DNA of 64,000 bases from Azolla caroliniana (taxonomy: Eukaryota; Polypodiophyta). Positions 1 to 12,700 of the stretch are shown here, piece by piece (positions within the stretch are counted from its first letter, which is position 1; every line of letters begins with the position of its first letter). The position numbers and the translations under genes were made by a program. The DNA lies in assembly GCA_043228905.1 (NCBI GenBank), contig JBHGNT010000016.1, positions 372,001 to 436,000 on the forward strand, in the 5' to 3' direction. The notes beneath the pieces are model-generated. The model ran no database searches and was not told the origin of the DNA. It saw only the letters and a program-made list of their open reading frames with translations.

Positions 1-899
1 CGATTCGCATGTTTGAACACAAAAATCCGATATCACACGAGCTAGGTATGAACATTTTAATTTACTAACGCGCTCTTCTCTACTACCTCCTCAAATTTGC
101 TAATTTCTTCATTTGTGTCGACCTGAGTTTCAAAATCTTGATTTTTTAATTCCATATGACAGCTAGCGTTGTTAGCTTCGCTTCGCATGTTTGAACAAAG
201 AAATCCGATATCACAAGAGCCAGGTATGAACATTTTAATTTATTAACGCGCTCTTCTCCACTACCTCTTCAATTTTGCTAATTTCTTCATATCTCTCGAG
301 CTGAGTTTCAAAATCTTGATATTTTAATTCCATATCAGAGCTAGTGCTGTTAGCTTCGATTCGCATGTTTCAACATAGAAATCCGATATCACACGAGCCA
401 GGTATGAACATTTTAATTTACCTACTAGCTCTTGTCAACTCCCTCCTAGAATTTGCTAATTTCTTCATGTGTGTCGACCTAAGTTTCAAAACTTGATTTT
501 TTAATTCCATATCACAGCTAGCGTTGTTAGCTTCGATTCCCATGTTTGAACACAGAAATCAGATATCACTCGAGCCTGGTATGAACATTTTAATTTACTA
601 ACGTGCTCTTTTCCACTACCGCCTCAAATTTGCTAATTTCTTCATGTCTCTCGACCTGAGTTTCAAAATCTTGATTTTTCAATTCCATATCAGAGCTAGC
701 GTTCTTAGCTTTGATTCTTATGTTTGAACACAAAAATCCGATATCACACGAGCCAGGTATGAACATTTTAATTTACTGACTAGCTCTTCTCAACTCCCTC
801 CTCAAATTTCTTAATTTCTTCATGTCTCTCGACCTGAGTTTCAAAATCTTGATTTTTTAATTCCATAACAGAGCTAGCGCTGTTAGCTTCGATTCACAT
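1..899 (+). repeat. Partial 15-mer HOR: monomers m1-m5
   Basis: Monomer starts are at 11, 189, 367, 544 and 722. They carry the m1-m5 diagnostic variants of the right-half HOR, such as 'gagctagg' in m1, 'gtttcaaca' in m3 and the missing base in 'caaaacttg' (m3 is 177 bp). At 900 the order leaves the 15-mer and enters the 12-monomer module. Positions 1 to about 1930 are repeated at 6366 to about 8295 (offset 6365) with only a few substitutions, for example near 239 and 1214. Confidence 0.9.
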
Positions 900-1227
900 G
901 TTTGAACACAAAAATCCGATATCACACGAGCCACGTATGAACATTTTAATTTACCTACTAGCGCTTGTCAACTCCCTCTTCAAATTTGCTAATTTCTTCA
1001 TGTCTCTCGACCTGAGTTTCAAAATCTTGATTTTTTAATTCCATATCAGAGCTAGCGTTGTTAGCTTCGATTCGCATGTTTGAACATAAAAATCCGATAT
1101 CCTACGAGCCAGGTATGAACCTTTTAATTTACCTACTAGCGCTTGTCAACTCCCTCCGCAAATTAGCTAATTTCTTCATGTCTCTCGACCTGAGTTTCAA
1201 AATCTTGATTTTTTAATTCCATATCAG

Positions 1228-1244
1228 AGCTAGCGTTGCTAGCT
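1228..1244. repeat. Perfect 7-bp-stem inverted repeat at monomer end
   Basis: 'agctagcgttgctagct' is a 7-bp stem with a 3-base loop. Most other monomers have 'gttgttagct' or 'gctgttagct' here and keep only a 5-bp stem with a 7-base loop. The same 17-bp dyad is at 7593, 13243, 22386, 29229, 41488, 44159, 44702, 54317, 56988 and 57531. It occurs only in m8'-type and x11 monomers. Confidence 0.85.
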
Positions 1245-1433
1245 TCGATTCGCATGTTTGAACATAAAAATCCGATATCACACGAGCCTGGTATGAACAT
1301 TTTAATTTACTAACGCGCTCTTCTCCACTACGTCCTCAAATTTACTAATTTCTTCATGTCTCTCGACCTGAGTTTCAAAATCTTGATTTTTTATATGTAT
1401 ATTAGAGCTACCGTTGTTAGCTTCGATTCGCAT

Positions 1434-1608
1434 GTTTGAACACAAAAATCCGATATCACATGAGCCACGTATGAATATTTTAATTTACCTACTAGCTCTT
1501 GTCAACTCCCTCCTCAAATTTGCTAATTTCTTCATGTCTCTCGACCTGAGTTTCAAAATCTTGATTTTTCAATTCCATATTAGACCTAGCGTTAGCTTCG
1601 ATTCGCAT
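1434..1608 (+). repeat. 175-bp monomer y1 (first of twelve)
   Basis: Three bases are lost in the dyad region ('gacctagcgttagc' instead of 'gagctagcgttgttagc'). The other copies start at 7799, 8686, 9573, 11333, 13449, 15380, 17133, 18894, 20476, 22592 and 29435. Subtypes end 'gcgttagcttcg', 'gcgttaccttcg' or 'gcgttaccttgg' (11333 copy). The loss breaks the inverted repeat found in most monomers. Confidence 0.88.
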
Positions 1609-2320
1609 GTTTGAACATAAAAATCCGATATCATACGAGCCAGGTATGAACCTTTTAATTTACCTACTAGCGCTTGTCAACTCCCTCCTCAAATTTGCTA
1701 ATTTCTTCATGTCTCTCGACCTGAGCTACAAAATCTTGATTTTTTAATTCCGTAACATAGCTAGCGCTGTTAGCTTCGATTCACATGTTTGAACACAAAA
1801 ATCCGATATCACACGAGCCACGGATGAACATTTTAATTTACCTACTAGCGCTTGTCAACTCCCTCCTCAAATTTGCTAATTTCTTCATGTCTCTCGACCT
1901 GAGCTACAAAATCTTGATTTTTTAATTCCGTAACATAGCTAGCGCTGTTAGCTTCGATTCACATGTTTGAACACAAAAATCCGATATCACACGAGCCACG
2001 GATGAACATTTTAATTTACCTACTAGGGCTTGTCAACTCCCTCCTCAAATTTGCTAATTTCTTCATGTGTCTCGACCTGAGTTTCAAAATCTTGATTTTT
2101 TAATACCATATTAGAGCTAGCGTTGTTAGCTTCGATTCACATGTTTGAACACAAAAAACTGATATCACACGAGCCTGGTATGAACATTTTAATATACCTA
2201 CTAGGGCTTGTCAACTCCCTCCTTAAATTTACTAATTTTTTCATGTGTGTCGACCTGAGTTTCAAAATCTTGATTTTTTAATACCATATCAGAGCTAGCG
2301 GTGTTAGCTTCGATTCCCAT

Positions 2321-2474
2321 GTTTGAACACAGAAATCAGATATAAGACGAGCCTGGTATGAACATTTTAATTTACTAACGCGCTCTTCTCCACTACCTGT
2401 CTCTCGACCTGAGTTTCAAAATCTGGATTTTTCAATTCCATATCAGAGCTAGCGTTGTTAGCTTTGATTCTTAT
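2321..2474 (+). repeat. 154-bp deletion monomer y6 (first of eight)
   Basis: A 24-bp segment is missing between 'ctccactacct' and 'gtctctcgacc', removing the AAATTT core and 'cttcat'. The other copies start at 14336, 16089, 23479, 24701, 25923, 27323 and 30322. All share the deletion and the 'aatctggattttt' variant, so they descend from one event spread by duplication. All are class B. None is in the regular 15-mer array. Confidence 0.92.
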
Positions 2475-3008
2475 GTTTGAACACAAAAATCCGATATCAC
2501 ACGAGCCAGGTATGAACATTTTAATTTACCTACTAGCGCTTATCAACTCCCTCCTCAAATTTGCTAATTTCTTCATGTCTCTCGACCTGAGTTTCAAAAT
2601 CTTGATTTTTCAATTCCATATTAGAGCTAGCGTTCTTAGCTTCGATTCGCAAGTTTGAACACAAAAATCCGATATTACACGAGCCACGTATGAACATTTT
2701 AATTTACCTACTAGCGCTTGTAACCTCCCTCATGAAACTTGCTAATTTCTTCATGTCTCTCGACCTGAGTTTCAAAATCTTGATTTTTTAATTGCATATC
2801 AAAGCTAGCGCTGTTAGCTTCGATTCACATGTTTGAACACAAAAATCCGATATCACACAAGCCACGGAAGGACATTATAATTTACCTACTAGCGCTTGTC
2901 AACTCCCTCCTCAACTTTGCTAATTTCTTCATGTCTCTGGACCTGAGTTTCAAAATTTTGATTTTTTAATTCCATATCAGAGCTAGCGTTGTTAGCTTCG
3001 ATTCGCAT

Positions 3009-4416
3009 GTTTGAACATAAAAATCCGATATCATACGAGCCAGGTATGAACCTTTTAATTTACCTACTAGCGCTTTTCAACTCCCTCCGCAAATTTGCTA
3101 ATTTCTTCATGTCTCTCGACCTGAGTTTCAAAATCTGGATTTTTCAACTCCTTAACAGAGCTAACGTTGTTAGCTTCGATTCGCATGTTTGAACACAAAA
3201 ATCCGATATCACACGAGCCACGGATGAACATTTTAATTTACTAACGCGCTCTTCTCCACTACCTCCTCAAATTTGCTAATTTCTTCATGTCTCACGACCT
3301 GAATTTCAAAATCTTGATTTTTCAATTCCATATCAGAGCTAGCGTTGTTAGCTTCGATTCGCATGTTTGAACATAAAAATCCGATATCATACGAGCCAGG
3401 TATGAACCTTTTAATTTACCTACTAGCGCTTGTCAACTCCCTCCTCAAATTTGCTAATTTCTTCATGTCTCTCGACCTGAGCTACAAAATCTTGATTTTT
3501 TAATTCCGTAACATAGCTAGCGCTGTTAGCTTCGATTCACATGTTTGAACACAAAACTCCGATATCACACGAGCCACGGATGAACATTTTAATTTACCTA
3601 CTAGCGCTTGTCAACTCCCTCCTCACATTTGCTAATTTCTTGATGTCTCTCGACCTGTGTTTCAAAATCTTGATTTTTTAATACCATATCAGAGCTAGCG
3701 TTGTTAGCTTCGATTCACATGTTTGAACACAAAAATCTGATATCACACGAGCCACGTATGAACATTTTAATTTACCTACTAGCTCTTGTCAACTCCCTCC
3801 TCAAATTTACTATTTTTTTCATGTGTGTCGACCTGAGTTTCAAAATCTTGATTTTTTAATTCCATATCACAGCTAGCGTTGTTAGCTTCGATTCCCATGT
3901 TTGAACACAAAAATCAGATATCAGACGAGCCTGGTATGAACATTTTAATTTACTAACGCGCTCTTCTCCACTACCTCCTCAAATGTGTGTCGACCTGAGT
4001 TTCAAAATCTTGATTTTTTAATTCCATATCACAGCTAGCGTTGTTAGCTTCGATTCCCATGTTTGAACACAGAAATCAGATATCAGACGAGCCTGGTATG
4101 AACATTTTAATTTACTAACGCGCTCTTCTCCACTACCTCCTCAAATTTGCTAATTTCTTCATGTCTCTCGACCTGAGTTTCAAAATCTTGATTTTTCAAT
4201 TCCATATCAGAGCTAGCGTTGTTAGCTTTGATTCTTATGTTTGAACACAAAAATCCGATATCACACGAGCCAGGTATGAACATTTTAATTTACCTACTAG
4301 CTCTTGTCAACTCCCTCCTGAAATTTCTTAATTTCTTCATGTCTCTTGACCTGAGTTTCAAAATCTTGATTTTTTAATTCCATAATAGAGCTAGCGCTGT
4401 TAGCTTCGATTCACAT
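3009..4416 (+). repeat. Mosaic block: m8-type, B, y2, y3h, z1, z2, z3, z4
   Basis: Monomer starts are at 3009, 3187, 3365, 3543, 3721, 3899, 4061 and 4239. The y2 to z4 order matches the interior of the 1760-bp decamer found from 9573. z2 (3899-4060) is a 162-bp deletion monomer. y3h is marked by 'cctcacatttgc' and 'cttgatgtctc'. This block is a single, untandemised copy of part of a unit amplified elsewhere. Confidence 0.82.
3899..4060 (+). repeat. 162-bp deletion monomer z2 (first of six)
   Basis: A 16-bp segment is missing where 'cctcaaat' joins 'gtgtgtcgacc'. The other copies start at 10282, 12042, 17842, 19425 and 21185. This is a separate event from the 24-bp deletion, but it removes bases from the same part of the monomer. 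All copies are class B and confined to the left half. Confidence 0.91.
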
Positions 4417-4950
4417 GTTTGAACACAAAAATCCGATATCACACGAGCCACGGATGAACATTTTAATTTACCTACTAGCGCTTATCAACTCCCTCCTCAA
4501 ATTTGCTAATTTCTTCATGTCTCTCGACCTGAGTTTCAAAATCTTGATTTTTCAATTCCATATTAGAGCTAGCGTTCTTAGCTTCGATTCGCAAGTTTGA
4601 ACACAAAAATCCGATATTACACGAGCCACGTATGAACATTTTAATTTACCTACTAGCGCTTGTAACCTCCCTCATGAAACTTGCTAATTTCTTCATGTCT
4701 CTCGACCTGAGTTTCAAAATCTTGATTTTTTAATTGCAATTCAAAGCTAGCGCTGTTAGCTTCGATTCACATGTTTGAACACAAAAATCCGATATCACAC
4801 AAGCCACGGATGAACATTATAATTTACCTACTAGCGCTTGTCAACTCCCTCCTCAACTTTGCTAATTTCTTCATGTCTCTCGACCTGAGTTTCAAAATTT
4901 TGATTTTTTAATTCCATATCAGAGCTAGCGTTGTTAGCTTCGATTCGCAT
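4417..4950 (+). repeat. Three monomers: chimeric y7, y8, y9'
   Basis: The first monomer starts like a y3/y4 type ('gccacggatgaac') but continues as y7 ('gcgcttatcaac', later 'gcgttcttagcttcg'), so it looks like a recombination junction. y8 starts at 4595 and y9' at 4773. From 4773 to 5840 the sequence closely matches 27833-28900 (offset 23060). Confidence 0.78.
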
Positions 4951-7264
4951 GTTTGAACATAAAAATCCGATATCAGACGAGCCAGGTATGAACCTTTTAA
5001 TTTACGTACTAGCGCTTGTCAACTCCCTCCGCAAATTTGCTAATTTCTTCATGTCTCTCGACCTGAGTTTCAAAATCTGGATTTTTCAACTCCTTAACAG
5101 AGCTAACGTTGTTAGCTTCGATTCGCATGTTTGAACACAAAAATCCGATATCACATGAGCCACGGATGAACATTTTAATTTACTAACGCGCTCTTCTCCA
5201 CTACCTCCTCAAATTTGCTAATTTCTTCATGTCTCACGACCTGAATTTCAAAATCTTGATTTTTTAAATCCATATCTGAGCTAGCGTTGTTAGCTTCGAT
5301 TCGCATGTTTGAACACAAAAATCCGATATCACACGAGCCACGGATGAACATTTTAATTTACTAACGCGCTCTTCTCCACTACCTCCTCAAATTTGCTAAT
5401 TTCTTCATGTCTCTCGACCTATGTTTCAAAATCTTGATTTTTTAATTCCATATCAGAGCAAGCGTTGTTAGCTTCGATTCCCATGTTTGAATACAAAAAT
5501 ACGATATCACACGAGCCACATATGAACATTTTAATTTACCTACTAGCTCTTGTCAACTCCCACCTGAAATTTGCTAATTTCTTCACGTCTCTCGACCTGA
5601 CTTTCAAAATCTTGACTTTTTAATTCCATATTAGAGCTAGCGTTGTTAGCTTTGATTCTTATGTTTGAACACAGCAATCCGATATCACACGAGCCAGGTA
5701 TGAACATTTTAATTTACCTACTAGCTCTTGTCAACTCCCTACTCAAATTTGTTAATTTCTTCATGTCTCTCGACCTGAGTTTCAAAATCTTGATTTTTGA
5801 ATTCCATATTAGAGCTAGCGTTGTTAGCTTCGATTCACATGTTTTAACATAAAAATCCGATATCATACGAGCCAGGTATGAACCTTTTAATTTACCTACT
5901 AACGCTTGTTAACTCCCTCCTCAAATTTGCTAATTTCTTCATATCTCTCGACCTGAAGCTTCAAAATCTTGATTTTTTAATTCCATATCAGAGCTAGCGT
6001 TGTTAGCTTTGATTCTTATGTTTGAACACAGAAATCCGATATCACACGAGCCAGGTATGAACATTTTAATTTACCTACTAGCGCTTGTCAACTCCCTCCT
6101 CAAATTTGCTAATTTCTTCATGTCTCTCGACCTGAGTTTCAAAATCTTGATTTTTTAATTCCATATCAGAGCTAGCGCTGTTAGCTTCGATTCACATGTT
6201 TGAACACAAAAATCCGATATCACACGAGCCTGGTATGAACATTTTAATTTACTAACGCGCTGTTCTCCACTACGTCCTCAAATTTACTAATTTCTTCATG
6301 TCTCTCTACCTGAGTTTCAAAATGTTTATTTTTTATATGTATATTAGAGCTAGCGTTGGTAGCTTCGATTCGCATGTTTGAACACAAAAATCCGATATCA
6401 CACGAGCTAGGTATGAACATTTTAATTTACTAACGCGCTCTTCTCTACTACCTCCTCAAATTTGCTAATTTCTTCATTTGTGTCGACCTGAGTTTCAAAA
6501 TCTTGATTTTTTAATTCCATATGACAGCTAGCGTTGTTAGCTTCGCTTCGCATGTTTGAACAAAGAAATCCGATATCACAAGAGCCAGGTATGAACATTT
6601 TAATTTACTAACGCGCTCTTCTCCACTACCTCTTCAATTTTGCTAATTTCTTCATATCTCTCGAGCTGAGTTTCAAAATCTTGATATTTTAATTCCATAT
6701 CAGAGCTAGTGCTGTTAGCTTCGATTCGCATGTTTCAACATAGAAATCCGATATCACACGAGCCAGGTATGAACATTTTAATTTACCTACTAGCTCTTGT
6801 CAACTCCCTCCTAGAATTTGCTAATTTCTTCATGTGTGTCGACCTAAGTTTCAAAACTTGATTTTTTAATTCCATATCACAGCTAGCGTTGTTAGCTTCG
6901 ATTCCCATGTTTGAACACAGAAATCAGATATCACTCGAGCCTGGTATGAACATTTTAATTTACTAACGTGCTCTTTTCCACTACCGCCTCAAATTTGCTA
7001 ATTTCTTCATGTCTCTCGACCTGAGTTTCAAAATCTTGATTTTTCAATTCCATATCAGAGCTAGCGTTCTTAGCTTTGATTCTTATGTTTGAACACAAAA
7101 ATCCGATATCACACGAGCCAGGTATGAACATTTTAATTTACTGACTAGCTCTTCTCAACTCCCTCCTCAAATTTCTTAATTTCTTCATGTCTCTCGACCT
7201 GAGTTTCAAAATCTTGATTTTTTAATTCCATAACAGAGCTAGCGCTGTTAGCTTCGATTCACAT
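4951..7264 (+). repeat. Thirteen consecutive 15-mer monomers: m8-m15 then m1-m5
   Basis: Starts are 4951, 5129, 5307, 5485, 5663, 5841, 6020, 6198, 6376, 6554, 6732, 6909 and 7087. All carry 15-mer diagnostics: 'gagcaagcg' ends m10, 'gtttgaatac' starts m11, 'gttttaacat' starts m13, and 'gaagcttc' lies in m13, which is 179 bp. m14 differs from the right-half version near 6000-6030, with 'ctttgattcttatg' and 'cacagaaatcc'. This is the longest run of 15-mer order in the left half; m6 and m7 are absent and P follows m5. Confidence 0.87.
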
Positions 7265-7973
7265 GTTTGAACACAAAAATCCGATATCACACGAGCCACG
7301 TATGAACATTTTAATTTACCTACTAGCGCTTGTCAACTCCCTCTTCAAATTTGCTAATTTCTTCATGTCTCTCGACCTGAGTTTCAAAATCTTGATTTTT
7401 TAATTCCATATCAGAGCTAGCGTTGTTAGCTTCGATTCGCATGTTTGAACATAAAAATCCGATATCCTACGAGACAGGTATGAACCTTTTAATTTACCTA
7501 CTAGCGCTTGTCAACTCCCTCCGCAAATTAGCTAATTTCTTCATGTCTCTCGACCTGAGTTTCAAAATCTTGATTTTTTAATACCATATCAGAGCTAGCG
7601 TTGCTAGCTTCGATTCGCATGTTTGAACATAAAAATCCGATATCACACGAGCCTGGTATGAACATTTTAATTTACTAACGCGCTCTTCTCCACTACGTCC
7701 TCAAATTTACTAATTTCTTCATGTCTCTCGACCTGAGTTTCAAAATCTTGATTTTTTATATGTATATTAGAGCTACCGTTGTTAGCTTCGATTCGCATGT
7801 TTGAACACAAAAATCCGATATCACATGAGCCACGTATGAACATTTTAATTTACCTACTAGCTCTTGTCAACTCCCTCCTCAAATTTGCTAATTTCTTCAT
7901 GTCTCTCGACCTGAGTTTCAAAATCTTGATTTTTCAATTCCATATTAGACCTAGCGTTAGCTTCGATTCGCAT
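7265..7973 (+). repeat. P, m8', x9, y1 (start of a truncated 12-monomer module)
   Basis: Starts are 7265, 7443, 7621 and 7799. This repeats 900-1608 at offset 6365. The y1 monomer is 175 bp because 'gcgttgttagc' is shortened to 'gcgttagc'. After it the order goes into the 887-bp tandem instead of completing the module. A private substitution turns 'tacgagcc' into 'tacgagac' near 7469. Confidence 0.85.
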
Positions 7974-9747
7974 GTTTGAACATAAAAATCCGATATCATA
8001 CGAGCCAGGTATGAACCTTTTAATTTACCTACTAGCGCTTGTCAACTCCCTCCTCAAATTTGCTAATTTCTTCATGTCTCTCGACCTGAGCTACAAAATC
8101 TTGATTTTTTAATTCCGTAACATAGCTAGCGCTGTTAGCTTCGATTCACATGTTTGAACACAAAAATCCGATATCACACGAGCCACGGATGAACATTTTA
8201 ATTTACCTACTAGCGCTTGTCAACTCCCTCCTCAAATTTGCTAATTTCTTCATGTCTCTCGACCTGAGCTACAAAATCTTGATTTTTTAATACCATATTA
8301 GAGCTAGCGTTGTTAGCTTCGATTCACATGTTTGAACACAAAAATCTGATATCACACGAGCCACGTATGAACATTTTAATTTACCTACTAGCTCTTGTCA
8401 ACTCCCTCCTCAAATTTACTAATTTTTTCATGTGTGTCGACCTGAGTTTCAGAATCTTGATTTTTTAATTCCATATCACAGCTAGCGTTGTTAGCTTCGA
8501 TTCCCATGTTTGAACACAGAAATCAGATATCACACGAGCCTGGTATGAACATTTTAATTTACTCACACGCTCTTCTCCACTACCTCCTCAAATTTGCTAA
8601 TTTCTTCATGTCTCTCGACCTGAGTTTCAAAATCTTGATTTTTCAATTCCATATCAGAGCTACCGTTGTTAGCTTCGATTCGCATGTTTGAACACAAAAA
8701 TCCGATATCACATGAGCCACGTATGAACATTTTAATTTACCTACTAGCTCTTGTCAACTCCCTCCTCAAATTTGCTAATTTCTTCATGTCTCTCGACCTG
8801 AGTTTCAAAATCTTGATTTTTCAATTCCATATTAGACCTAGCGTTACCTTCGATTCGCATGTTTGAACATAAAAATCCGATATCATACGAGCCAGGTATG
8901 AACCTTTTAATTTACCTACTAGCGCTTGTCAACTCCCTCCTCAAATTTGCTAATTTCTTCATGTCTCTCGACCTGAGCTACAAAATCTTGATTTTTTAAT
9001 TCCGTAACATAGCTAGCGCTGTTAGCTTCGATTCACATGTTTGAACACAAAAATCCGATATCACACGAGCCACGGATGAACATTTTAATTTACCTACTAG
9101 CGCTTGTCAACTCCCTCCTCAAATTTGCTAATTTCTTCATGTCTCTCGACCTGAGCTACAAAATCTTGATTTTTTAATACCATATTAGAGCTAGCGTTGT
9201 TAGCTTCGATTCACATGTTTGAACACAAAAATCTGATATCACACGAGCCACGTATGAACATTTTAATTTACCTACTAGCTCTTGTCAACTCCCTCCTCAA
9301 ATTTACTAATTTTTTCATGTGTGTCGACCTGAGTTTCAGAATCTTGATTTTTTAATTCCATATCACAGCTAGCGTTGTTAGCTTCGATTCCCATGTTTGA
9401 ACACAGAAATCAGATATCACACGAGCCTGGTATGAACATTTTAATTTACTCACACGCTCTTCTCCACTACCTCCTCAAATTTGCTAATTTCTTCATGTCT
9501 CTCGACCTGAGTTTCAAAATCTTGATTTTTCAATTCCATATCAGAGCTACCGTTGTTAGCTTCGATTCGCATGTTTGAACACAAAAATCCGATATCACAT
9601 GAGCCACGTATGAACATTTTAATTTACCTACTAGCTCTTGTCAACTCCCTCCTCAAATTTGCTAATTTCTTCATGTCTCTCGACCTGAGTTTCAAAATCT
9701 TGATTTTTCAATTCCATATTAGACCTAGCGTTACCTTCGATTCGCAT
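7974..9747 (+). repeat. Tandem 5-mer HOR, 887 bp x 2
   Basis: Copy 1 is 7974-8860 and copy 2 is 8861-9747; I noticed no difference between them. Each holds y2, a y3/y4 hybrid (head 'gagctacaaaatc', tail 'taataccatattag'), z1', z3' with the diagnostic 'tttactcacacgctc', and a 175-bp y1' ending 'gcgttaccttcg'. Lengths 4 x 178 + 175 give 887. The last four types recur once, not in tandem, at 18360-19068, with 'taacacgc' in place of 'tcacacgc'. Confidence 0.92.
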
Positions 9748-12700
9748 GTTTGAACATAAAAATCCGATATCATACGAGCCAGGTATGAACCTTTTAATTT
9801 ACCTACTAGCGCTTGTCAACTCCCTCCTCAAATTTGCTAATTTCTTCATGTCTCTCGACCTGAGCTACAAAATCTTGATTTTTTAATTCCGTAACATAGC
9901 TAGCGCTGTTAGCTTCGATTCACATGTTTCAACACAAAAATCCGATATCACACGAGCCACGGATGAACATTTTAATTTACCTATTAGCGCTTGTCAACTC
10001 CCTCCTCACATTTGCTAATTTCTTGATGTCTCTCGACCTGAGTTTCAAAATCTTGATTTTTTAATACCATATCAGAGCTAGCGTTGTTAGCTTCGATTCA
10101 CATGTTTGAACACAAAAATCTGATATCACACGAGCCACGTATGAACATTTTAATTTACCTACTAGCTCTTGTCAACTCCCTCCTCAAATTTACTATTTTT
10201 TTCATGTGTGTCGACCTGAGTTTCAAAATCTTGATTTTTTAATTCCATATCACAGCTAGCGTTGTTAGCTTCGATTCCCATGTTTGAACACAAAAATCAG
10301 ATATCAGACGAGCCTGGTATGAACATTTTAATTTACTAACGCGCTCTTCTCCACTACCTCCTCAAATGTGTGTCGACCTGAGTTTCAAAATCTTGATTTT
10401 TTAATTCCATATCACAGCTAGCGTTGTTAGCTTCGATTCCCATGTTTGAACACAGAAATCAGATATCAGACGAGCCTGGTATGAACATTTTAATTTACTA
10501 ACGCGCTCTTCTCCACTACCTCCTCAAATTTGCTAATTTCTTCATGTCTCTCGACCTAAGTTTCAAAATCTTGATTTTTCAATTCCATATCAGAGCTAGC
10601 GTTGTTAGCTTTGATTCTTATGTTTGAACACAAAAAACCAATATCACACGAGCCAGGTATGAACATTTTAATTTACCTACTAGCTCTTGTCAACTCCCTC
10701 CTGAAATTTCTTAATTTCTTCATGTCTCTTGACCTGAGTTTCAAAATCTTGATTTCTTAATTCCATAATAGAGCTAGCGCTGTTAGCTTCGATTCACATG
10801 TTTGAACACAAAAATCCGATATCACACGAGCCACGGATGAACATTTTAATTTACTAACGCGCTCTTCTCCACTACCTCCTCAAATTTGCTAATTTCTTCA
10901 TGTCTCTCGACCTGAGTTTCAAAATCTGGATTTTTTAACTCCTTAACAGAGCTAGCGCTGTTAGCTTCGATTCGCATGTTTGAACACAAAAATCCGATAT
11001 CACAAGAGCTAGGTATGAACATTTTAATTTACCTACTAGCTCTTGTTAACTCCCTCCTCAAATTTGTTCATTTCTTCATGTCTCTCGATCTGAGTTTCAA
11101 AATCTTGATTTTTTAATTCCTATCAGAGCTAGCACTGTTAGCTTCGATTCACATGTTTGAACACAAAAATCCGATATCACACGAGCCACGTATGAACTTT
11201 TTAATTTACCTACTAGCGCTTGTCAACTCCCTCTTCAAATTTGCTAATTTCTTCATGTCTCTCGACCTGAGTTTCAAAATCTTGATTTTTTAATTCCATA
11301 TCAAAGCTACCGTTGTTAGCTTCGATTCGCATGTTTGAACACAAAAATCCGATATCACATGAGCCACGTATGAACATTTTAATTTACCTACTAGCTCTTG
11401 TCAACTCCCTCCTAAAATTTGCTAATTTCTTCATGTCTCTCGACCTGAGTTTCAAAATCTTGATTTTTCAATTCCATATTAGACCTAGCGTTACCTTGGA
11501 TTCGCATGTTTGAACATAAAAATCCGATATCATACGAGCCAGGTATGAACCTTTTAATTTACCTACTAGCGCTTGTCAACTCCCTCCTCAAATTTGCTAA
11601 TTTCTTCATGTCTCTCGACCTGAGCTACAAAATCTTGATTTTTTAATTCCGTAACATAGCTAGCGCTGTTAGCTTCGATTCACATGTTTCAACACAAAAA
11701 TCCGATATCACACGAGCCACGGATGAACATTTTAATTTACCTACTAGCGCTTGTCAACTCCCTCCTCACATTTGCTAATTTCTTGATGTCTCTCGACCTG
11801 AGTTTCAAAATCTTGATTTTTTAATACCATATCAGAGCTAGCGTTGTTAGCTTCGATTCACATGTTTGAACACAAAAATCTGATATCACACGAGCCACGT
11901 ATGAACATTTTAATTTACCTACTAGCTCTTGTCAACTCCCTCCTCAAATTTACTAATTTTTTCATGTGTGTCGACCTGAGTTTCAAAATCTTGATTTTTT
12001 AATTCCATATCACAGCTAGCGTTGTTAGCTTCGATTCACATGTTTGAACACAAAAATCAGATATCAGACGAGCCTGGTATGAACATTTTAATTTACTAAC
12101 GCGCTCTTCTCCACTACCTCCTCAAATGTGTGTCGACCTGAGTTTCAAAATCTTGATTTTTTAATTCCATATCACAGCTAGCGTTGTTAGCTTCGATTCC
12201 CATGTTTGAACACAGAAATCAGATATCAGACGAGCCTGGTATAAACATTTTAATTTACTAACGCGCTCTTCTCCACTACCTCCTCAAATTTGCTAATTTC
12301 TTCATGTCTCTCGACCTGAGTTTCAAAATCTTGATTTTTCAATTCCATATCAGAGCTAGCGTTCTTAGCTTTGATTCTTATGTTTGAACACAAAAATCCA
12401 ATATCACACGAGCCAGGTATGAACATTTTAATTTACCTACTAGCTCTTGTCAACTCCCTCCTGAAATTTCTTAATTTCTTCATGTCTCTTGACCTGAGTT
12501 TCAAAATCTTGATTTTTTAATTCCATAATAGAGCTAGCGCTGTTAGCTTCGATTCACATGTTTGAACACAAAAATCCGATATCACACGAGCCACGGATGA
12601 ACATTTTAATTTACTAACGCGCTCTTCTCCACTACCTCCTCAAATTTGCTAATTTCTTCATGTCTCTCGACCTGAGTTTCAAAATCTGGATTTTTCAACT

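Larger units (their letters stand above)
900..3008 (+). repeat. 12-monomer module, copy 1 (2109 bp)
   Basis: Order of types: P, m8', x9, y1, y2, y3, y4, y5, y6, y7, y8, y9. Length is twelve 178-bp units minus 3 bp in y1 (starts 1434) and minus 24 bp in y6 (2321-2474). Diagnostic words are 'tatatgtatattag' in x9, 'gagctacaaaatc' in y2 and y3, 'ctactagggcttg' in y4 and y5, and 'cttgtaacctccc' in y8. The same order recurs at 12915 (offset 12015), at 22058 and, truncated, at 28901. y5 here has a private 'taatataccta'. Confidence 0.88.

Noticed and set aside
1381-1420. The AT-rich word 'ttttttatatgtatattag' as a TATA promoter or TE remnant
   Set aside because: It is a diagnostic variant of x9 and m15 monomers at the same offset each time, in place of the usual 'ttttttaattccatatcag'. 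No transcript, terminal repeat or target-site duplication accompanies it.
5951-5970. AAGCTT in m13 as an insertion footprint
   Set aside because: A 1-bp insertion within 'gacctgagtttc' gives 'gacctgaagcttc'. It recurs in every m13 that retains this segment as an inherited variant, with no flanking duplication.
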